A DNA stretch of 46,191 nucleotides from JALCLA01 sp965653565. GTDB lineage: Bacteria > Pseudomonadota > Gammaproteobacteria > Xanthomonadales > Xanthomonadaceae. How positions within the stretch are numbered: position 1 is the stretch's first letter; the number at the start of each line of letters is the position of its first letter. Under the pieces are notes generated by a model. That model did not search any database and was not told the origin of the DNA. It saw only the letters and a list, made by a program, of their open reading frames with translations. Position numbers and translations under genes: made by a program. Where the stretch lies: the NCBI GenBank assembly GCA_965653565.1, contig CBFHAI010000033.1:1-46191 (forward strand). Direction: 5' to 3'. Shown in pieces: positions 37,186-46,156 of the stretch.

Positions 37186-37263
37186 CGGGAATCGGGAGAC
37201 GGGAATCGGGAGAGAGCGTCACGGTGCCGGCTCTTTTCCCGGCTCCCGACTTCCCGATTCCCG
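37186..37263. repeat. Imperfect palindrome of the GGGAATCGGG type
   Basis: Arm 37186-37216 contains GGGAATCGGG twice; arm 37231-37263 is its imperfect reverse complement with a 14-nt loop. It lies between the convergent propeller gene and amino-acid permease and probably ends both transcripts. The remaining part of 37171-37297 is GC repeat without a gene. Confidence 0.65.
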
Positions 37264-37297
37264 CGTGGCCCGTGCAGGGCCGCGCCGCGCGCGCGCG

Positions 37298-38734
37298 TCA
37301 GGCGCCGCGCGCCAACTTGCTGTTCCGAATCCCGTAGCCGAAGTAAACCACCAGCCCGAGCGCCATCCACACCAGGAACCGCTCCCAGGTCGGCCACGGC
37401 AGATGCGACAGCAGCCACAGCGAAAAGCCGATGCCGATCACCGGGATAACCGGCACCCATGGCGTGCGGAAGGAGCGCGGCAGTTCGGGGTGTTTGTAGC
37501 GCAGCACGAGGATCGCGCTGCAGATGACGACGAAGGCCGACAGCGCGCCGATGTTGACCAGCATCGCCAGATCGCCGATCGGCAGGCAGCCCGCGGTGAT
37601 GGCGGTGATCACGCCCAGGATCAAGGTGGGACGGTACGGCGTGCCGTGCTGCGGATGTACTTTCGCGAACCAGCCGGGCAGTAGTCCATCGCGTGCCAGC
37701 GAGAACCAGATGCGCGCGGCGGCCAGCATGAAGGCGAACACCACGCTGATGATGCCGGTGACGGCGGTCACCGAAATCGCGATGCGCACCCAGGTCAGGC
37801 CGAGCGCGCCGAACGCGTTCGCCACCGGCGCGTCGTTGCCGAGGGTGGAGTAGTGCGCCACGCCGGTGAGCACCATCGAGATCGTCAGATACAGCGCCAT
37901 CGAGATGCCGAGCGACAGCAGGATCGCGCGCGGCAGATCGCGTTGCGGATTCTTCGCTTCTTCCGCGGCGGTGGTCAGCGTGTCGTAGCCGAACACCGCG
38001 AAGAACACGACGGCCGCGGCCGTCACCACGCCACCGAAACCGAAATGCGAAACGCCATCGGCGCCGACCACTTCGGGCGGGATGAACGGAATCCAGTTGT
38101 TCGGATCGATGTAGAACGCACCGATCACGATCACGATCGCGACACCGGCCACCTTCACCGCCACGATGATGGTGTTGAAGCGCGCGCCCCATTCGGTGCG
38201 CAGCGTCAGCAGCACCGCCACCGCCATCGCGACGCAGGCGGCGATCACGTTGAACACGCGGCCTTCGCCGCTGCCCACCGCGCCCTGCGCCCACACCGGT
38301 AGCGCGAAGCCGGCGGCTTCGAGCAGATTCTGCAGATAGCCCGACCAGCCGCTCGCCACTGCCGCCACGATCAGCGCGTATTCGAGCAGCAAGTCCCAGC
38401 CGATCAGCCAGGCGGCGAATTCGCCGAGCACGGCGTAGCTGTAGGTGTAGGCGCTGCCGGTAACCGGGATCAGACCGGCGAATTCGGCATAGCAAAGCGC
38501 GGCGGCCGCGCTCGCGATGCCGGCGATGATGAAGGCCAGCGCCACCGCCGGGCCGGCGTTGGCGGCGGCCTGCTGGCCGGCGAGCACGAAGATGCCCACG
38601 CCGATGATGCCGCCCAGGCCGATGGCGGTGAGCTGCCATACGCCGAGCACGCGGCGGAAATCGCGGCGCTGGCCGACCTCGGCCTGCAATTGCGGAATCG
38701 ATTTGTGGCGCGCGAGTTTCGCGAGCAGACCCAT
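37298..38734 (-). CDS. APC superfamily amino-acid permease
   Basis: A 478-residue inner-membrane transporter with about 12 hydrophobic segments, most like the cationic amino acid transporter (CAT/YfnA) branch. The N-terminal LTAIGLGGIIGVGIFVLAG holds the substrate-binding Gly-rich motif of the first helix; FFAVFGYDTLTTAAEEAKNPQRDLPRA is the sixth-helix signature of this branch. The start is ATG 38734 with GGGAGGGG just before it; the longer open frame upstream crosses into the divergent gene. Substrate cannot be set from sequence. Confidence 0.92.
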   Translation of the reverse strand: MGLLAKLARHKSIPQLQAEVGQRRDFRRVLGVWQLTAIGLGGIIGVGIFVLAGQQAAANAGPAVALAFIIAGIASAAAALCYAEFAGLIPVTGSAYTYSYAVLGEFAAWLIGWDLLLEYALIVAAVASGWSGYLQNLLEAAGFALPVWAQGAVGSGEGRVFNVIAACVAMAVAVLLTLRTEWGARFNTIIVAVKVAGVAIVIVIGAFYIDPNNWIPFIPPEVVGADGVSHFGFGGVVTAAAVVFFAVFGYDTLTTAAEEAKNPQRDLPRAILLSLGISMALYLTISMVLTGVAHYSTLGNDAPVANAFGALGLTWVRIAISVTAVTGIISVVFAFMLAAARIWFSLARDGLLPGWFAKVHPQHGTPYRPTLILGVITAITAGCLPIGDLAMLVNIGALSAFVVICSAILVLRYKHPELPRSFRTPWVPVIPVIGIGFSLWLLSHLPWPTWERFLVWMALGLVVYFGYGIRNSKLARGA

Positions 38735-38948
38735 GTTCCCCTCCCAGGTTGAAGACGGCGTCGCGCCGGGCCACTGGCGGGCCGGTCGCGTCGCGCCGCA
38801 TTGTCGCCTCATTCGCCGCGCCGTGGGCAGGCCGATGCGCCGAGCCGCTGGTGTACCATCCGCCGGGGGTCGGCGCGGCGCTTCGGCGAACTGCGCCGCT
38901 TGGTCCACTCCGCGCCCACTGGCTCCACTCGGGGAATCCACGCATCGC

Positions 38949-40253
38949 ATGAACCGCGCTCCCGGCCTGCCGCTGCACACCAAAATGGCGATCGGTTTCG
39001 CCGCCGGCCTGGGCTTCGGCCTCATCGCCCATCTCGCCGCGGCCGATGCCGAGTGGCTGCGCGTGCTGACGACGTATGTCACCCAGCCGGTCGGGCAGGT
39101 TTTCCTGCGCCTGCTGTTCATGCTGGTGATTCCGCTGCTGTTCTCGGCGCTGGTGATCGGCGTGGCCGAGATGGGCGACATCCGTTCGCTCGGACGCGTC
39201 GGCTGGCGCACGCTGGCCTACACGCTGGTGGTGTCGGCGATCGCGGTGCTGATCGGCCTGGTGCTGGTGAATCTGTTCCGGCCGGGTGACGGCGTCGATC
39301 CGGTGCTGGCGCAGAAGCTGCTGGCGGATGGCTCCGAACGCGCGCAGGCGATCGTCAGCACCAACCAGACCGCGCCGACCGGCATGGCGATGCTGATCAA
39401 CATCGTGCCCGACAATGTCTTCCGCGCCGCCGCCGGCAACGACATCCTGGCCGTGATGTTCTTCGCACTGATGTTCGGCATCGGCATGGTGCTGACCAAC
39501 ACCGAAGGTTCCACGCGCCTGAAGTCGGCGATCGAGGGGCTGTTCGAAATCTCGATGACCCTGATCAATCTGGTCATCCGCTTCGCGCCGTATGCGGTGG
39601 CCTGCCTGGTGTTCAACCTGGCCGCGCTGTTCGGCTGGGAATTGCTGGTGAAACTGGCGGCGTATGTCGGCGTGGTGGTGCTGGCGCTGTCGCTGCACAT
39701 GTTCGTCGTGTATTCGATCGCGGTGCGCACCTTCGGCGGCATGTCGCCGGCGCGCTTCTTCCGCAATTCGCAGGAAGCCATCGTGATGGCGTTCTCCACC
39801 GCTTCCAGCAACGCCACGCTGCCGACCGCGCTGAAGGTGGCCGAGGAAAATCTCGGCGTGCCGCGCCGCATCGCGCGTTTCGTGCTCACCGTCGGGGCCA
39901 CCGCGAACCAGAACGGCACCGCCTTGTTCGAAGGCGTCACGGTGCTGTTCCTGGCGCAATTCTTCGGCGTCGAGCTGTCGCTGTCGCAGCAGGTCGTGGT
40001 GATGTTCGTCTGCATCCTCGGCGGCATCGGCACCGCCGGTGTGCCGGCCGGCTCGCTGCCGGTGGTGGCCTTGATCCTGGGCATGGTCGGCGTGCCGCCG
40101 GAAGGCATCGGCCTGATCCTGGGCGTCGACCGCTTCCTCGACATGTGCCGCACCACGCTCAATGTCACCGGCGATCTGGCCGCGGCGGTCGTGGTTTCCG
40201 GGCGCGAGCGCGTCGAGGTTCCCGACGTGGTTGCCGCTTCCGCACCGGGTTGA
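38949..40253 (+). CDS. DAACS family dicarboxylate/amino acid symporter
   Basis: A 434-residue inner-membrane transporter of the glutamate/C4-dicarboxylate symporter fold (GltPh, DctA). HP1 shows STASSNATLPTALKV, TM7 reads ATANQNGTALFEG instead of the usual NMDGT, and TM8 shows DRFLDMCRTTLNVTGD with the Arg, Asn and Asp of the substrate and Na1 sites. Several residues expected at the Na3 site are changed. The ATG is chosen at the family N-terminus; upstream open frame is antisense to the permease. It runs towards the sigma gene, 12 bp away. Confidence 0.92.
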   Translation: MNRAPGLPLHTKMAIGFAAGLGFGLIAHLAAADAEWLRVLTTYVTQPVGQVFLRLLFMLVIPLLFSALVIGVAEMGDIRSLGRVGWRTLAYTLVVSAIAVLIGLVLVNLFRPGDGVDPVLAQKLLADGSERAQAIVSTNQTAPTGMAMLINIVPDNVFRAAAGNDILAVMFFALMFGIGMVLTNTEGSTRLKSAIEGLFEISMTLINLVIRFAPYAVACLVFNLAALFGWELLVKLAAYVGVVVLALSLHMFVVYSIAVRTFGGMSPARFFRNSQEAIVMAFSTASSNATLPTALKVAEENLGVPRRIARFVLTVGATANQNGTALFEGVTVLFLAQFFGVELSLSQQVVVMFVCILGGIGTAGVPAGSLPVVALILGMVGVPPEGIGLILGVDRFLDMCRTTLNVTGDLAAAVVVSGRERVEVPDVVAASAPG

Positions 40254-40265
40254 GCCGCGCCGCCG

Positions 40266-40859
40266 ATGGACCGGTCCGAAACCGCCGACAGCCCGCTGCC
40301 GCAAGGTGAACTCACCTCGCTGCTGAAGGCCTGGCGCGAAGGCGACAACACCGCGCGCGACAAACTGGTGGCCGAGGTCTACGCCACCTTGCGCAAGATG
40401 GCCGCCGCGCGCCTCGGCGGCAACGATCGCACGCCCACCTTGCAACCGACCGCGCTCGCGCACGAAGCGCTGCTGCGCATGCTCGGTGGCGAAGGCGACT
40501 GGCGCGATCGCGCGCATTTCCTCGCGGTGGCCGCGCTGCAGATGCGCAGCGTGCTGGTCGATCACGTGCGCGCGCGCAACGCCGCCAAGCGCGGCGGCGG
40601 CGCGCTGGCGCTCGAACTGGACGCCGCCGACTTCGCGCCGCGCGCAGACGGTCGCGACGAAATCGATCTGCTGGCGCTGGACCAGGCCCTGACGCAACTG
40701 GAACAACGCGATCCGCGCCTGGCGAAAGTGGTCGAAATGACCTATTTCGGCGGCATGCAGCGCGACGAAGTGGCCGGTGTGCTCGGCCTGTCGATTCCCA
40801 CCATCGATCGCGATCTGCGATTCGCGCGCGCCTTTCTGCATCGCGCGCTGGGCGAGTAG
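40266..40859 (+). CDS. ECF-type sigma factor of the TIGR02999/ECF43-like group
   Basis: A 197-residue alternative sigma factor. Region 2 covers about 15-110 and region 4 about 130-195 (LDQALTQLEQRDPRLAKVV, FGGMQRDEVAGVLGLSIPTIDRDLRFARAFL). In region 2.2 the usual acidic DAED is replaced by QPTA (60-63), giving LQPTALAHEALLRM; this Thr62 position corresponds to the phosphorylated Thr of the Vibrio ECF43 factor EcfP. No anti-sigma gene is adjacent; a Ser/Thr kinase gene starts 2 bp downstream. Target promoters are unknown. Confidence 0.9.
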   Translation: MDRSETADSPLPQGELTSLLKAWREGDNTARDKLVAEVYATLRKMAAARLGGNDRTPTLQPTALAHEALLRMLGGEGDWRDRAHFLAVAALQMRSVLVDHVRARNAAKRGGGALALELDAADFAPRADGRDEIDLLALDQALTQLEQRDPRLAKVVEMTYFGGMQRDEVAGVLGLSIPTIDRDLRFARAFLHRALGE

Positions 40860-40861
40860 GC

Positions 40862-43711
40862 GTGGCGGTGCACGACGACGCGCGCTGGGAGCAGATCAAG
40901 CTGCTGTTCGACCGCGTCTGCGATCTACCGGCCGCGCAGCAACGGCCGACGCTCGAAGCGCAAAACCTCGCGCCGGACATCGTCGAAGAAGTGCTGTCGC
41001 TGTGTTCGGCCGACACCCGCAGCGCGCATCTGCTGCGCCCGGTGGCCGATGCCTTGCGCTCGCTGCAGATCGATCTGGAACCGGGCACGCGGCTGGGCGC
41101 CTGGCGCATCCTGTCGCCGCTCGCCGCCGGCGGCATGGGCCGCGTCTATCTGGCCGAACGCGACGACGGCCAGTATCAGCAGCGCGCCGCGATCAAGCTG
41201 CTGCAGCATCTGGCCGGCAGCAGCGACGAGGAATATCTGCTGCGCGAACGGCAGATCCTGGCCGATCTGCAGCATCCGCACATCGCGCGCCTGCTCGACG
41301 GCGGCCGCGCTGCGAACGGCCAGCCTTATCTGGTGATGGAATACATCGAGGGCGAGCGCATCGATCGCTGGTGCGCGCAGCACGCGCCCGGCCTCGATGC
41401 GCGCTTGCGGCTGTTCCAGAGCGTGTGCCGCGCGGTGCATTACGCGCATCGGCATCTGGTGCTGCATTGCGACCTGAAACCGTCGAACGTGCTGGTGCGC
41501 GCCGACGGCGCGCCGGTGCTGCTCGATTTCGGCATCGCGCGGCTGCTCGATGCCGATTCGGTGTCGACCGCCGCCGGCGAAACCTATCTGACGCCGCGCT
41601 ACGCGAGCCCAGAGCAGCGCCACGGCGGCGCGCTGTCGGTGGCGAGCGATGTCTACAGCCTCGGCGTGCTGCTGTCCGAATTGCTCGCGCCGCCCGCCGC
41701 GCCGCCCCCCGCGCCGTCGGCCGCGCCGTCGGCCGGCGCCGAGCTTCCGACCCATCCGCCGAGCGCGCGCGCCAAACGCGACGGCGTGCGCTGGGCCCGG
41801 CGTTTGCGCGGCGACCTCGACGCCATCGTGCGCCGCGCCACCGCCGCCGACCCCGCGCAACGCTACGCCTCGGCCGAACGCCTGGCGGAAGACATCGATC
41901 GCTATTTCCGCCGCGAGCCGCTGCACGCCGGCCCGGATCGCTGGAGCTATCGCGCGACGCGGTTGCTGCAGCGCCGCTGGCCGGCGTTCGCGATCGGCGC
42001 GTTGTTCGTCGCGACGATCGGCGTGTTCGGCTGGCGCCTGGCCGACGAGCGCGACCGCGCGCTGCAGGCCGAAGCGCAGGCATTGCGCGAGGCCGGCACC
42101 AGCCAACAAGTCTCCGATTTCCTGATTTCGATTTTCGAAAACGCCGACCCCGAACGCGGCGCGCGGCCGGACATCACCGCGCGCGAACTGCTCGACAACG
42201 GCCGGCGCGAAATCGCGCTGCATCTGGCCGATCGTCCCGCGGTGCGGCGCCGCTTGCTCACATCGCTGGGCTGGATCTACAACCGGGTCGGCCTGCCCGA
42301 ACCGTCGCTCGAATTGCTGCGCGAAGCCGAAGCCCTGGCCGACGACACCAGCGATGCGCACGAGCGTGCCTATCTGAAAGACGCACTGGCGCAGGCGCTG
42401 TGGCAGAACGACAACCTGCCCGAAGCCGAAGCCGCGGCGCGCGCGGCGGTCGAACTGAGCAGGCAATCGCCGCAGCCCGCCGATCTGGGCCAGGCCTACA
42501 ACACGCTGGGCATGGTGTTGGCCAAGGCCGCGCGTTACGCGGAAGCCGAAAGCGCCTACCAGCAGGCGCTCGAAATCCGCGAGAAGGTGTTCGGCGAAGC
42601 GCACGAGAAAACCGCGTCGACCTTGCACAACCTGGCACTGCTGGCGCGCGATCTGGAGCACTTCAAACAGGCCGAGCAATACATCCTGCGCGCCAACGCG
42701 ATCAAGGAAAAATTCTACGGACCCGACCATCCGCGCGTGCTGCTCGGCCTGCAGCAATACGCGACGCTGCTGCGCGAGCAGGTGCGCTTGAGCGATGCCG
42801 AAGCGATCCTGCGCCATGTGCTCGAAGCCCGTCTGCGCATCAACGAACCGATGTCGCTGCCGGTGTCGGCCGCCTACAACGAACTGGGTTCGCTGCTGCA
42901 CGATCTGGGCCGCTATGACGAGGCCGCGCGCCTTTATCGCGAAGCGCTGAAGATCGACGAAGTGCTGAAAGGCGCGCAAAGCCCGGGGCTGGCGGTTCCG
43001 CTGAACAACCTGGCTTCGGCGCAGGAAGACCGCGGCGATTTCGCCGCGGCCGAACCGCTGTTCCGCCGCTCGCTCGACATCCGCGCCGCGGCCTATGCGG
43101 CCGATCACCCGGCCGTCGCGCGCGCGCGCCACAACCTCGGCCGCCTGCTGGTGCACGACGATCGTCTCGACGAAGGCGAAGCGCTGCTGCGCGCGGCGTT
43201 CGACGTGCGCTTGAAAGCGTTCGGCGCGACGCATGGCGAAACCCTCGGCAGCCGCTTGATGCTCGGCGAAACGGCGTGGCTGCGCGGCGATCCGGCGCAG
43301 GCGCGCGAACAACTGGTCGCCGCGGAAGCGGCCGCCGCCGGCATCGAAACCGTGTTCCCGACGCAGCGCGCCGCGTTGTTGCGACTGCGTGCGCGGCTGG
43401 CCGAAGCCGACGGCAATCTCGCTGCCGCGATCGCCGACTGGCAGGCCGCCGAAGCCGCGCTCACGGCGGCGCTGCCCGACGCGCATCCGCTGCGTGCCGA
43501 ATATGCACTCGAACGCTACGCACGCCAGCCGGCGGCGCAACGCGATCCGGCCGAACTGGCGCGCATCGCTGCCATCCTGCGCGGCGCACTGGCCGCACAG
43601 GCACCGGCGATCGCGTTGCTCGACCGCGTGCAGCGATCGGCAGACCGACGGGCTTCGGCCGAAACCGCCGCGCCCAAACGCGACACACCGCGCCCCGCAA
43701 TGGGACAATAG
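40862..43711 (+). CDS. Transmembrane Ser/Thr protein kinase with TPR sensor domain
   Basis: A 949-residue Hanks-type kinase. An N-terminal helical segment (about 8-60) precedes the kinase domain (about 80-365): glycine loop LAAGGMGRVYLA, Lys112 in AAIKLLQ, catalytic loop HCDLKPSNVLV (202-212), DFG at 222-224, and an activation loop with STAAGETYLTPRYASPEQ. One membrane helix at about 370-391 is followed by a C-terminal domain of about 500 residues with many TPR units (AYNTLGMVLAKAARYAEAESAYQQALEIRE). The TPR part should be periplasmic and sense an unknown signal. The GTG start is 2 bp from the sigma stop, so the pair is coupled. Confidence 0.92.
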   Translation: MAVHDDARWEQIKLLFDRVCDLPAAQQRPTLEAQNLAPDIVEEVLSLCSADTRSAHLLRPVADALRSLQIDLEPGTRLGAWRILSPLAAGGMGRVYLAERDDGQYQQRAAIKLLQHLAGSSDEEYLLRERQILADLQHPHIARLLDGGRAANGQPYLVMEYIEGERIDRWCAQHAPGLDARLRLFQSVCRAVHYAHRHLVLHCDLKPSNVLVRADGAPVLLDFGIARLLDADSVSTAAGETYLTPRYASPEQRHGGALSVASDVYSLGVLLSELLAPPAAPPPAPSAAPSAGAELPTHPPSARAKRDGVRWARRLRGDLDAIVRRATAADPAQRYASAERLAEDIDRYFRREPLHAGPDRWSYRATRLLQRRWPAFAIGALFVATIGVFGWRLADERDRALQAEAQALREAGTSQQVSDFLISIFENADPERGARPDITARELLDNGRREIALHLADRPAVRRRLLTSLGWIYNRVGLPEPSLELLREAEALADDTSDAHERAYLKDALAQALWQNDNLPEAEAAARAAVELSRQSPQPADLGQAYNTLGMVLAKAARYAEAESAYQQALEIREKVFGEAHEKTASTLHNLALLARDLEHFKQAEQYILRANAIKEKFYGPDHPRVLLGLQQYATLLREQVRLSDAEAILRHVLEARLRINEPMSLPVSAAYNELGSLLHDLGRYDEAARLYREALKIDEVLKGAQSPGLAVPLNNLASAQEDRGDFAAAEPLFRRSLDIRAAAYAADHPAVARARHNLGRLLVHDDRLDEGEALLRAAFDVRLKAFGATHGETLGSRLMLGETAWLRGDPAQAREQLVAAEAAAAGIETVFPTQRAALLRLRARLAEADGNLAAAIADWQAAEAALTAALPDAHPLRAEYALERYARQPAAQRDPAELARIAAILRGALAAQAPAIALLDRVQRSADRRASAETAAPKRDTPRPAMGQ

Positions 43712-43787
43712 CCGCGCCTGCCCCGTGTGACCAAAGGGCGCGGGCCCACCGCTCCCCGAACACGTCCCCAAAACCAGACGACTCCCC

Positions 43788-45788
43788 ATGACGACGCCCA
43801 GCCGCCGCGAGCTAGCCAACGCCCTCCGTTTCCTTGCCGTCGACGCCGTCGAGGCTGCGAAAAGCGGTCATCCGGGTATGCCGATGGGCATGGCCGACAT
43901 CGCGCAGGTGCTGTGGAGCGATTTCTACAGCCACAACCCGAACAACCCGAAGTGGTTCAACCGCGACCGCTTCATGCTCTCCAACGGCCACGGCTCGATG
44001 CTGCACTACGCGCTGCTGCATCTGACCGGCTACGACCTGCCGATGGACGAGCTGCGCCGCTTCCGCCAGCTGCATTCGAAGACCGCCGGTCATCCGGAAG
44101 CGAGCGAAACGCCGGGCGTCGAAACCACCACCGGGCCGCTCGGCCAGGGCCTCGCCAACGCCGTCGGTTTCGCGCTCGCCGAAAAAGTGCTCGCGCGCCG
44201 CTTCAACCGGCCGGATTTCAACGTCGTCGATCATCACACCTGGGTCTTCCTCGGCGACGGCTGCCTGATGGAAGGCATCTCGCACGAAGCCTGCTCGCTC
44301 GCCGGCACGCTCAAACTCGGCAAGCTGATCGCGCTGTGGGACGACAACGGCATCTCGATCGACGGCGCCGTCACCGGCTGGTTCACCGACGACACGCCGA
44401 AGCGTTTCGAAGCCTACGGCTGGCAGGTGATCCGCAACGTCGACGGCCACGATCCGGTCGAAATCGCGCAGGCGATCCGCACCGCGCAGGCCGAAACCGA
44501 AAAGCCCACGCTGATCTGCTGCCGCACCGTGATCGGCTACGGCTCGCCCGCCAAAGCCGGCAAGGAATCCTGTCACGGCGCACCGCTCGGCCAGGACGAA
44601 GTGGCCGCGGCGCGCGACAAACTCGGCTGGGGCCACATTCCGTTCGTGATCCCCGAGGAAATCTACGAGGGCTGGCGCGCGGTCGACGCCGGCGCCGCGC
44701 GCGAACAGAAGTGGAACGCGCTGTTCGACGCCTACGCCGCGCAATATCCCGAACTGGCCGACGAACTGGTGCGCCGTGCCAGCAGTGCGCTGCCGGCGAA
44801 CTGGGACGAAGCCAGCTGGGCCTACGTGCGCAAGCTGCAGGCCGATGGCCTGACGATCGCCTCGCGCAAGGCCTCGCAGATGGCGCTCGACGCCTTCGGC
44901 CCGCTGCTGCCGGAACTGATCGGCGGCTCGGCCGACCTGGCGCATTCGAATCTGACCTTGTGGAAGGGCTCGAAAGACGTCAAGGCCGAAGACCCGAACG
45001 CCAACTACGTCTACTACGGCGTGCGCGAATTCGGCATGAGCGCGATCAGCAACGGCCTCGCCCTGCACGGTGGCTTCGTGCCGTACGACGCCACCTTCCT
45101 GGTGTTCTCCGACTACTCGCGCAACGCACTGCGCATGAGCGCACTGATCCCGGCCGCCGCTATCCACGTCTTCACCCACGACTCGATCGGCCTGGGCGAA
45201 GACGGCCCGACGCATCAGCCGGTGGAGCATCTGGCGAGCCTGCGGTACATTCCGAACAACCACGTCTGGCGCCCCTGCGACGCGGTGGAAAGCGCCGTCT
45301 CGTGGAAGGCCGCGATCGAACGCCGCAACGGCCCGACCTGCCTGGTCTTCAGCCGCCAGAACCTGCAGCACCAGGCGCGCGACGAACAACAGCTGCGCGA
45401 CATCGCGCGTGGCGGCTACGTGCTGCTGGATTCACCGGATGCGAAGTTCGACCTGATCTTCATCGCCACCGGTTCCGAAGTGGAGCTGGCGATGAAATCG
45501 GCGCGCGCGCTGATCGCCGAAGGCCGCAAGGTGCGCGTGGTGTCGATGCCGTGCACCAATGTGTTCGATGCGCAACCGCTCGAATGGCGCGAAAGCGTGC
45601 TGCCGTCGTGGTGCCGCAAACGCATCGCGATCGAAGCCGGTGTCAGCGATTTCTGGCGCAAGTATGTGGGGCTCGATGGGGCCGTGATCGGGATCGATAC
45701 GTTTGGGGCGTCGGCGCCGGCCGAGAAGCTCTATGAGCATTTCGGGTTCGGGGTGGAGAGGATTGTCGCGGCGGCGAAGGGGCTTTGA
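43788..45788 (+). CDS. tkt: Transketolase
   Basis: Thiamine-diphosphate enzyme of the pentose phosphate pathway that transfers two-carbon units. It has 666 residues, as in E. coli TktA (663). Motifs: SGHPGMPMGMADIAQVLW near residue 24, SNGHGSMLHYALLHL, the ThDP motif GDGCLMEGISHEA at about 155, and HDSIGLGEDGPTHQPVEHLA at about 465. Start: ATG at 43788, no strong ribosome site. No clear terminator follows; a repeat-rich stretch does. Confidence 0.97.
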   Translation: MTTPSRRELANALRFLAVDAVEAAKSGHPGMPMGMADIAQVLWSDFYSHNPNNPKWFNRDRFMLSNGHGSMLHYALLHLTGYDLPMDELRRFRQLHSKTAGHPEASETPGVETTTGPLGQGLANAVGFALAEKVLARRFNRPDFNVVDHHTWVFLGDGCLMEGISHEACSLAGTLKLGKLIALWDDNGISIDGAVTGWFTDDTPKRFEAYGWQVIRNVDGHDPVEIAQAIRTAQAETEKPTLICCRTVIGYGSPAKAGKESCHGAPLGQDEVAAARDKLGWGHIPFVIPEEIYEGWRAVDAGAAREQKWNALFDAYAAQYPELADELVRRASSALPANWDEASWAYVRKLQADGLTIASRKASQMALDAFGPLLPELIGGSADLAHSNLTLWKGSKDVKAEDPNANYVYYGVREFGMSAISNGLALHGGFVPYDATFLVFSDYSRNALRMSALIPAAAIHVFTHDSIGLGEDGPTHQPVEHLASLRYIPNNHVWRPCDAVESAVSWKAAIERRNGPTCLVFSRQNLQHQARDEQQLRDIARGGYVLLDSPDAKFDLIFIATGSEVELAMKSARALIAEGRKVRVVSMPCTNVFDAQPLEWRESVLPSWCRKRIAIEAGVSDFWRKYVGLDGAVIGIDTFGASAPAEKLYEHFGFGVERIVAAAKGL

Positions 45789-45894
45789 TTTTTTGGGTTT
45801 CGTTGTTGGTGGGGCTGCGGGTTTCCCGATGACGAGGTCTTTATCGATCTAGCGGATTAGCGGCGTGCGGTTTTCGCTACTCCCAATCAGTCTT

Positions 45895-45929
45895 CGTCAT
45901 TCCCGCGAAAGCGGGAAGCCGGTGACTTT
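45895..45929. repeat. CGTCATTCCCGCG palindromic repeat, copy A
   Basis: CGTCATTCCCGCG, AAA, GCGGGAA and then GCCGGTGACTTT. The inverted CCCGC/GCGGG core makes a small stem. It differs from the other copies by AGCCGG for ATCCAG after the stem. It is similar to the dRS3-type repeats of Neisseria and to intergenic repeats of many proteobacteria. Confidence 0.75.
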
Positions 45930-45964
45930 GGAGCATCCGATTCTTCGCGAGGCTTCGCATTTCT

Positions 45965-45997
45965 CCCTCTCCTTCAAGGAGAGGGTTGGGGTGAGGA
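45965..45997. repeat. CCCTCTCC/GGAGAGGG hairpin repeat
   Basis: Stem CCCTCTCC (45965-45972), loop TTCAA, GGAGAGGG (45978-45985), followed by TTGGGGTGAGG. This is a widespread proteobacterial intergenic repeat; it can fold on either strand. Confidence 0.75.
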
Positions 45998-46030
45998 TGT
46001 TGTTGATCTTTGCGATTCCGTCTCAGACCC

Positions 46031-46062
46031 CGTCATTCCCGCGCAGGCGGGAATCCAGTGAC
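46031..46062. repeat. CGTCATTCCCGCG palindromic repeat, copy B
   Basis: 32 bp identical to copy C except at one stem-loop base (CAG against TAG in the loop). Stem ATTCCCGC/GCGGGAAT. Confidence 0.8.
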
Positions 46063-46071
46063 CTCATTCTC

Positions 46072-46103
46072 CGTCATTCCCGCGTAGGCGGGAATCCAGT
46101 GAC
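46072..46103. repeat. CGTCATTCCCGCG palindromic repeat, copy C
   Basis: Direct repeat of copy B, 41 bp from start to start; stem ATTCCCGC/GCGGGAAT, then CCAGTGAC. Followed by TTTGAAGC, close to the TTTGGAGC after copy A, so the repeat unit extends about 8 bp further. Confidence 0.8.
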
Positions 46104-46156
46104 TTTGAAGCGGTCCGCTTCCCTCGCGATTGAAGTTGCGATTTCGCGAGTTTCGT

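Noticed and set aside
40253..40266. Sigma/kinase pair as regulator of the adjacent symporter
   Set aside because: The symporter is upstream with no visible special promoter in its 214-bp leader; adjacency alone does not support it.
37029..40841. 1270-residue open frame on the minus strand
   Set aside because: It runs antisense to the symporter and sigma genes and out of frame through the permease gene; no domain is recognisable, and composition is that of a shadow frame.
45895..46103. CRISPR-like array from the three CGTCATTCCCGCG repeats
   Set aside because: Spacing is irregular (136 and 41 bp), only three copies exist, and the repeat is a known type of dispersed intergenic palindrome; no cas genes are near.
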